DNA of 40,754 nt, taken from contig JAYUDN010000014.1 in the NCBI GenBank assembly GCA_043739785.1, positions 1 to 40,754 of the forward strand, read 5' to 3'. This DNA comes from JAYUDN01 sp043739785. Its GTDB lineage: Bacteria; Patescibacteriota; Gracilibacteria; BD1-5; UBA2023. Numbering within the stretch: position 1 is the first letter of the stretch; every line of letters starts with the position of its first letter. A program made the position numbers and the translations under genes. Under the pieces are notes generated by a model. That model was not told where the DNA came from. It saw only the letters and a list, made by a program, of their open reading frames with translations, and did not search any database. Below are positions 35,558 to 40,754 of the stretch, piece by piece.

Positions 35558-37533
35558 AGTGTTTTTTTCTCGATTTCTTCCTTCACTCGCCTCGTGAAAT
35601 CCTCGATACTTTCGACGGATTGTCATTTCGTCTTGAAGTTCCTGACGGCGAGAGTACGAGCTATTTTCTCTTGTTCACCGACGACGAGGATATAGTTCGC
35701 GTGCTCGGTTTCTGCATTGCGGATTTTCTTCCCGAGGGAGTCGGTCGAGTCATCGAGTTTCACACGAAGTCCAGATTTCCGAAGAAGCGCGTATACCTCA
35801 TTTCCATAGTCGAAAAAGGCTTCCCCAACCGGAATGATGCGCACCTGTTCGGGAGCGAGCCAGAGGGGAAAGGTACCGGCGAAGTGCTCGATCATAATCC
35901 CCATAAATCGCTCGAGACTTCCCGAAATCGCACGGTGGATCACGACCGGTTGCTCATCTTCTCCGAGCTCATTTTTAAATGAAAGTTGAAATCGATTTGG
36001 CTGATTGAAGTCACACTGGATGGTCGCGAGCTGCCACTCTCGTCCGATCGCATCCTGGAACATGAAGTCGAGCTTCGGTCCGTAGAATGCCGCTTCTCCC
36101 GGCATCGGTCGATAGTTGAGTTTATTCGCAATAGCGGCTTCCTCAAGGGCCTTCTCCGCTATCTGCCAGACATCATCCCCTCCGAGGTACTTCTCGGGAG
36201 TCTTCGGATCGCGGATCGAGAGGGAAACCCAGTATCATTCCATCAGGCCAAAAGTAGTATAAAATTCCTTCACGATATCGACAATCATACTCACTTCTTC
36301 CTTGATCTGTCCGACTCGACAGAAGAGGTGCCCATCGTCCTGCGTAATGGATCGGACTCGAGTGAGCCCCGAGAGTTGCCCCGTCTTCTCATCTCGATAG
36401 ACGGTCGCAGGTTCGAAATATCGAATCGGCATATCTCGATAGGAGAACTGATTGTCCGCGAAGAGCTGCATATGGTGCGGACAGTTCATGGGCTTCAGGA
36501 AGAAATTCTCCTTACTCGTTCCCCCATAGACGGAGAACATATCTTCGAGGTACTTCCCGGCGTGTCCAGAAGTCTGGTAGAGCTCTTCCTTGGCAAGGTG
36601 AGGAGTACAGACTCGGAGGTACCCTTTATCCTTGTGGAGATCCCAGAGATAGTCCTTGATCGCTTCACGGATGATCATCCCATTGGGCTGGATGAGTGGT
36701 AGTCCAGAACCGACCATATCCGATACCGTGAAGAGCTTGAGCTTCTTCCCAAGGATACGGTGATCTCGTTTCTTCGCTTCTTCCATCATGTTTTCATACT
36801 TCGCGAGGGCTTCTCCGGTATCGAAGGCAAGTCCATAGATACGAGTCAACTGTTTGTTCTTCGAATCCCCTCGCCAGTAGGCTCAGGCGAGCTTATCGAG
36901 TTTGAATGAGTCCTCTGGGATCAAGTTCGTGAACTCGACGTGAGGGCCCTGACACATATCGATAAAGGTGGAAAGTCGGAAGTCAAAGTGGGAGTTTTCA
37001 AGTTTTCAAGTTTTCAAGTTTTGGGTACCGTCATTCTGAGCTTGCGAAGAATCCAGAGTTATCTTTGTTCATGGATCCTTCGTTTCACTCAGGATGACGG
37101 GTACAGAAACTTCTCCATTTTCTACAATTGCCACCGTATTTGGATTATTCAAGAATTCAAATCCAGCATATGCAGGATTGTGGAACTTCCCGATATTGGC
37201 GAAAAATGATATCGTCGTCTCCCCGCGAGCTGCGAGGTCTTCTATCATCTCGAGTTTGTAAGTCTCACCAAGGGCTGAGACGAATGTCTTTGCATCAGTG
37301 ACGGAGAGTGAGAATTGCTTGAATTCCTGTCCTTCACGGACAATGGCTTTCATTTTTTTCTCGATATCCCGAAGCTTGGCTTCTTCGAGCGTGGTATCAC
37401 CGAAATCGATATCATAGTACCATCCGTTATCGACATCGGGTCCGATAGCGAGGAGGGCGTTGGGTCACATGACCATACGAGTGGCTTGCGCCATAATGTG
37501 GGAGAGAGAATGTCGGCGAGTAGAGAGGGACAT
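35554..37533 (-). CDS. thrS: Threonyl-tRNA synthetase with an in-frame repeat insertion
   Basis: 659 residues. It charges tRNA-Thr. The N-terminal TGS domain is missing: the protein starts in the editing-type domain (RRHSLSHIMAQATRM, with the HxxxH). The catalytic core has CTPHLAKEELYQTSGH, MNCPHHMQLF (zinc Cys/His), YRDEKTGQLSGLTRVRSITQDDGH (motif 2) and HRAISGSLERFMGIM (motif 3); the anticodon domain follows. Between IVENGEV and STFIDMCQGPHV there are about 45 extra residues encoded by an intergenic-type palindrome (37025-37104) and an 8-bp tandem repeat (36993-37022), all in frame. Gly codons in VMGPNA, KDPGTK, KTGKLE, LAGAYW, LMEGYW and TKGQSV are TGA. Confidence 0.94.
36993..37022. repeat. 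8-bp tandem repeat AGTTTTCA inside thrS
   Basis: Three full copies of AGTTTTCA and a partial fourth. On the coding strand this reads ACTTGAAA and is open only because TGA is Gly. Confidence 0.85.
37025..37104. repeat. GTCATTCTGAG palindrome inside thrS
   Basis: GTACCGTCATTCTGAG at the left and CTCAGGATGACGGGTAC at the right are imperfect inverted ends of an 80-bp unit with GAATCC/GGATCC inside, related to the palindromes at 15795, 25562, 30005 and 30348. Confidence 0.8.
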
Positions 37534-37569
37534 AAGGGAGTTAAAAGTGAAAAGTTAAAAGTGAAAAGT

Positions 37570-38142
37570 TTATTGGAGTATGTAGGGTTTTAGTATTGTT
37601 TTTATTTGTTCAACTTGGTTCTTAATCTCTTGGTCAAAAACGTCACTATCATCTGATAATCAAAAAACTATATCATGCTCATATTTGAGCGCGCACTCTC
37701 ATCGTAATCAGCTAAGATAAATCTGTATATTGGCAATTAATTCTGATTGTTTACTGTAGATATTCTTCAAATTTTCATTTAAATTTAATCATGTAACTAG
37801 CTCAAAAATGATTTTCTTATCAGATAGACCCGTTCTTGCATCTTTAATTTTTTCCCACCTTTTTTCATATGCATAGGATGTTCATTTAAAGTATCAATCA
37901 CTTGAATCATCAATATATGGACCGAATTCAGATACGGGCATCCAAACATGCCTAACATACTTTATTGCTTCGTGATATTTAACCACAGATTCAATAAATT
38001 CAAGTGTCGCTTCATATTGCTTTTGAGTTTTTATTTGCTTCTTCCATAAATGAAATCAGATAACCAAACTAACTATAGTAATCAATCATCATAAGAATAC
38101 AGCATAAATCTCCACGGGAATGTTCTGTAAAAAATTACACAT
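37570..38142 (-). CDS. Membrane-anchored hypothetical protein, 190 residues
   Basis: One membrane helix at about residues 10-31 (VEIYAVFLGGLITIVSLVIGF) is followed by a soluble helical domain (FIESVVKYHEAIKYVRHVWM, RWEKIKDARTGLSDKKII, ENLKNIYSKQSELIANIQIY). No family recognised; it looks like a sensor-type or phage-defence accessory fold, but I cannot place it. Nine or so Gly codons are TGA (FLGGLI, SDGYFKGTS, LSGLRGEC). The ATG lies 2 bp after the stop of the lipoprotein gene, so the two are translated together. The GC content is low compared with neighbours. Confidence 0.75.
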
Positions 38143-38144
38143 AT

Positions 38145-38561
38145 TTAAGATCATTGGTAAGTTCAATTTTTTTTATTCTCGATACAAGTGTTAATAAAAT
38201 CATCATCTGATGAAAGTTTTCAGAGCAACTTTCAAGCATCACTATTTATACAAAAATCTATAGTGTTTCATGCTCCTGTGCACGAGTTTATAAAATCTTC
38301 AAATTTCTTTCAATTTTCTTCTTTAACCTTGGCACATTCTTTTCTAAATTTATCTTCTCTCGCTTGTACATCTTTTTCTTTTGATTCATCATATTTCTTT
38401 TTTTCAAATTCAAATTTTTGAAGTTCTAATTCTTTATCACTTTTTAATTCTTGAATTTGCCCTTCAAGTTCTGTTATTTTTTTATCTTTTTCATCATTCC
38501 AGTCGATCGTACACGACGTCATGAAGAAGAGAAGCGGGATGAGGAGGAGAGTGAGGCGCAT
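38145..38561 (-). CDS. Coiled-coil lipoprotein, 138 residues
   Basis: Signal peptide with lipobox (LLLIPLLFFMTSC, Cys17), then a charged coiled coil (residues 22-80, EKDKKITELEGQIQELKSDK) and a C-terminal part with four Cys (INSCTGAG, IDFCINS, INTCIEN). It is probably anchored to the membrane and disulfide-bonded. Several Gly codons are TGA. It overlaps in plan with the lipoproteins at 38652 and 39340 and is joined to the membrane protein gene 2 bp downstream. The leader before the ATG is ATAACTTATCCCT. Confidence 0.78.
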
Positions 38562-38651
38562 AGGGATAAGTTATGAGATATAAGTTATAAGAGAGAGTGC
38601 TTGGTGAACCGGAATAATAGTAGGAGTGCTAATGACTTCTTCAATAATATT

Positions 38652-38975
38652 CTAACGAAAAGAGGATTTGGTTCCGCCTGTATCTGTAGATGGAGACTTC
38701 AAGGGTTCGCACCATTGTTTACTTCCGAGAGTTTTATTCATATTTAGAGTCGTTCATGCTGGGCATTCACTATTTACTGCCTCTTTGAAATTATTTTTTT
38801 CCATCCACTCGACTGAGGTGACGCATCCTCATTTTTCTGATCTATCGAGTTTCATACACTGAGTGTAGAGAGCATCATAGTAATTCCTATTTTCTTGCTG
38901 AGAAGACTCCCTTCATCCTCCACTCATACAAGAAGCGAGGAGGAAAATCGGGATGAGAAGGAGGGCGAGTTTCAT
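38652..38975 (-). CDS. Small Cys-containing lipoprotein, 107 residues
   Basis: Lipobox LLLIPIFLLASC (Cys16) and Gly-rich start (MSGGGRES). The mature part has four Cys (YTQCMKLD, KGGCVTS, NSECPAG, KQWCEPL), probably paired. It ends in a Thr/Gly-rich tail. No family recognised. Three Gly codons are TGA. It shares the leader AACTTATCCCT before ATG and the CMK motif with the neighbouring lipoproteins, which suggests a locally expanded family. VKOR, encoded at 39786, may supply its disulfides. Confidence 0.75.
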
Positions 38976-39056
38976 AGGGATAAGTTATAAGGTGTAAATG
39001 ATAGTAGTAAGGAAAGATTCTTCAAGATACATGCGTAGTGAGGCAAGTCTTCACTA

Positions 39057-39320
39057 TTATTTCTTTAGATAGATCACCTTCGGGGGTTTTAAGAGGGGAG
39101 TATATTCTGCGGTTTCTTGCATGATTTTTTCGAGGAGTGATTCTGCCTGTTTTTTCGATTCTGCTTGGAAGAGAAATACTACTTCATCATCATTGTCGGC
39201 ATTTTCCCAGATATGTTCGAGATGGATGCCTTCATTTTTGTGCTTGTGCGTCGCTTCGTGGAGGATATCTTCGACGATATCCTTTTCGAGTCCGTGGAGG
39301 GTGACGAGGATATGTGGCAT
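39057..39320 (-). CDS. Hypothetical protein, 87 residues
   Basis: MPHILVTLHGLEKDIVEDIL begins a small alpha/beta protein rich in charged residues (THKHKNEGIHLEHIWENADN, FLFQAESKKQAESLLEKIMQ). The layout strand-helix-strand-helix suggests a ferredoxin-like fold, but no family is recognised. The start was set at 39320; the longer upstream frame reads through the neighbouring lipoprotein gene. No export signal. It lies 19 bp after the lipoprotein gene and is probably in the same transcript. Confidence 0.65.
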   Translation of the reverse strand: MPHILVTLHGLEKDIVEDILHEATHKHKNEGIHLEHIWENADNDDEVVFLFQAESKKQAESLLEKIMQETAEYTPLLKPPKVIYLKK

Positions 39321-39339
39321 ACGTGGTATGGGTGAGAGA

Positions 39340-39777
39340 TTACTGGTAGAGACTCGTGCAACTCGCTTCCGCATTTTTTCTGCTGACTGAGAGATCAGTG
39401 AGAACCTTTCGGTCCAGCTGACACTTATTCGCGAGGATCTCAGCATCACTATACTTCTCATCTTTACAAGCCTTCGATCCCGCAACGATATAGTCGGCTT
39501 GTGTTTGTTTCATACAGGAGGCATAGTTTCCCTCTTCGTAGGTTGTTCCCCCATTATCGCCAAGAGCTCCGGTTGAATTCTGGATTGAGCTCGGTTCTCC
39601 ACCAGCCCGGAGGAGGTTATTCTCTTCTTTTAGATTGGCGTTTTCGAGTTTGAGAGAGTCTATTTTCTCTTGGAGTTTGACTACGTCTGGAGGTTCTTGA
39701 GGTTTGACCGGAGTTGCACCACAAGAGGAGAGTAGGGTTACGCTGACTATGAGGAGAGGAAAAATGCTAGATTTCAT
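39340..39777 (-). CDS. Cys-rich lipoprotein with coiled coil, 145 residues
   Basis: Lipobox LLIVSVTLLSSC (Cys18) followed by a Pro-rich linker, a coiled coil (VVKLQEKIDSLKLENANLKE) and a C-terminal domain with four Cys (YASCMKQ, GSKACKDE, LANKCQLD, EASCTSL). The CMK motif and the plan match the lipoproteins at 38145 and 38652. No TGA codon is used. The ATG at 39777 was chosen because it begins the lipoprotein signal. It lies 8 bp after the VKOR gene, which strongly suggests a shared transcript and disulfide formation in this protein. Confidence 0.78.
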   Translation of the reverse strand: MKSSIFPLLIVSVTLLSSCGATPVKPQEPPDVVKLQEKIDSLKLENANLKEENNLLRAGGEPSSIQNSTGALGDNGGTTYEEGNYASCMKQTQADYIVAGSKACKDEKYSDAEILANKCQLDRKVLTDLSVSRKNAEASCTSLYQ

Positions 39778-39785
39778 AGGAATAC

Positions 39786-40310
39786 TTATGGTTTCACGCT
39801 GAGAGGCGTATATTTCCAGATCCATATCGAGAGGAAAAATATCGTCACGATGATCACCGTACACATAGCACAGAGTGGGCAGAAAACTCCGACGATTATT
39901 TCTTGTGAAATCACATATCCATTGAAACATATCCCACCGAGAGCGAGTCCAGTAAGGATCTTCGCTTCTGTGAGGGATCGACGTATATATCCAGAAAGAC
40001 CGAGGAGAAAGAGGAGAGGGTAGACGACGAGGGCGATCATCGGGAAGGCGACTTTGAAAGATTCTTTTGGATTTGTAATACAGTTAACTAGAGGTCAGCA
40101 TTTAGTCTTATCTCACCCAATCTCGAAAATAATCGCTCGAGGGTTCTGGAGGATACCACTACATGAGAATTTATTCGATATGTCACATGGGAGCATCTGG
40201 AGGGCTTCTTTATCTGCCCCATTCCAGTACTGGTAGGCGGGGATCGAGAGGTACGCGGCATTGAAAACGCCGATAGCGGCGAGGACGAGGATGATGAGAT
40301 ATTTGCGCAT
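39786..40310 (-). CDS. VKOR-family disulfide-forming membrane protein
   Basis: 174 residues with four to five membrane helices. VKOR proteins reoxidise thiol oxidoreductases outside the membrane by passing electrons to quinones. The loop cysteines are in LPCDISNKFSCSGIL, followed by GGDKTKCGPLVNC with extra Cys, and the redox CxxC is FCPLCAMC before the last helix. Two Gly codons are TGA. No fused thioredoxin domain. It is the first gene of a run with Cys-rich lipoproteins 8 bp and more downstream, so disulfide formation in those proteins is the likely job. Confidence 0.9.
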
Positions 40311-40354
40311 AAGAGAGATAGGTTATGAGGTATACTTTGCTTTTATAAAAAAAA

Positions 40355-40371
40355 TCCCGCATCTTGCAGGA
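40355..40371. terminator. Terminator upstream of the VKOR gene
   Basis: Stem TCCCGCA / TGCAGGA (one G-T pair), 3-nt loop, with eight T residues on the minus strand and a T-run on the plus strand. Confidence 0.75.
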
Positions 40372-40518
40372 GTTTTTGTGGAAATAGAAAAATCGCTTAC
40401 AAGATAATCGGGAATTCAAGAATAGTGTTCGTGTGTAGTTGTGCGACCATTTCTGAGGTTTGTGAAGTGATAAGGGAAGTATACAGATTTCCAAGTTTTG
40501 AGCAAGATTTTTTGACAT

Positions 40519-40754
40519 CTATTTTCCCAAAAAGGGACTTGGTTCTCTGAATCGATAGGTGCTCAGTATTCTACTCTCTGTCTCTGCACAGTATCCCTCA
40601 AGTTCCGCAATTTTTACAATCTGATATTTTGTATATCCATTCTTGAGGTAATATCCTAGGGTCTTCCCCAGTTACGGGTTAGTTTTTCTGAGTAATTTTA
40701 GTATTTCTTTGTAGATATCTTTTCACTTTATACGACAATTATATCTAAATTGTG
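40519..40754 (-). pseudogene. Broken or partial gene at the window end
   Basis: On the minus strand a frame open to the window edge reads RIKGKDIYKEILKLLRKTNP, then TAA, then continues in the same frame as LGKTLGYYLKNGYTKYQIVK and AETESRILSTYRFREPSPF to a TAG at 40521-40519. The second part looks like a helix-turn-helix segment. No family recognised. One nonsense codon in an otherwise open frame suggests decay, or the second part may be a separate remnant. The gap 40372-40518 holds nothing recognisable. Confidence 0.35.

Overview
The window comes from a bacterium that reads TGA as glycine (genetic code 25), which points to Candidatus Gracilibacteria (BD1-5) or its sister Absconditabacteria (SR1). 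The proof is internal. In-frame TGA codons fall exactly where protein families have conserved glycines: the first Gly of the DnaK GGGTFD loop, the Gly before the LexA Asp-Ser-Met nucleophile motif, the UppS GFIMDG start motif, the cyclase GFFGAPLP motif and the GGDEF-domain GHAAGD motif. Every recognisable host gene ends in TAA or TAG. With standard code about half the genes look broken and several vanish (the GIY-YIG nuclease at 30037, the 223-residue gene at 34886, the 577-residue FecR protein at 8280). Most start codons lack a Shine-Dalgarno sequence, and several promoters put the transcription start at or next to the ATG.

Layout. 1-772 is a complete IS1595-type insertion sequence whose transposase also uses TGA as Gly. 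852-2729 is dnaK, divergent from five hypothetical genes (2975-5192) and a PrxQ-type peroxiredoxin. 5611-7779 is a CHASE2 adenylate cyclase. 7938-14357 is a surface and secretion region: a small secreted protein, a FecR-domain protein, a PEP-CTERM protein, an 835-residue secreted protein and a membrane-anchored protein with eight Cys-x10/11-Cys repeats. 14513-18905 holds a flavin oxidoreductase, recA, lexA and small genes. 19487-25377 holds an RRM protein, nadK, uppS, a polyprenyl diphosphate synthase, ddl, a broken DUF559 gene and folD. 25690-26650 is a small GC-rich island that behaves like standard-code DNA. 26864-31354 holds superoxide dismutase, a GGDEF protein, a WecA/TagO-like transferase, a GIY-YIG nuclease between palindromic inverted repeats and a DedA protein. 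31382-35557 is mostly hypothetical, with two attenuator-like leaders. 35554-40310 holds thrS, lipoproteins and a VKOR-type disulfide-forming protein. The end carries a broken fragment.

How the genes fit together. UppS, the polyprenyl synthase, Ddl and the WecA/TagO-like transferase indicate undecaprenyl-linked envelope synthesis. VKOR would supply disulfides to the cysteine-rich exported proteins. LexA and RecA form an SOS pair that may be one transcript. The cyclase and the GGDEF protein imply both cAMP and cyclic-di-GMP signalling. Peroxiredoxin and superoxide dismutase handle oxidants.

The intergenic DNA is unusual. It is rich in degenerate short-word repeats (GTAGAAA-type, AACCTGC, AGTTTTCA, TTATAACTT-like) and in dispersed GTCATTC...GAATCC palindromes. 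One palindrome plus an 8-bp tandem repeat sits in frame inside thrS. I saw no tRNA, rRNA or CRISPR array.
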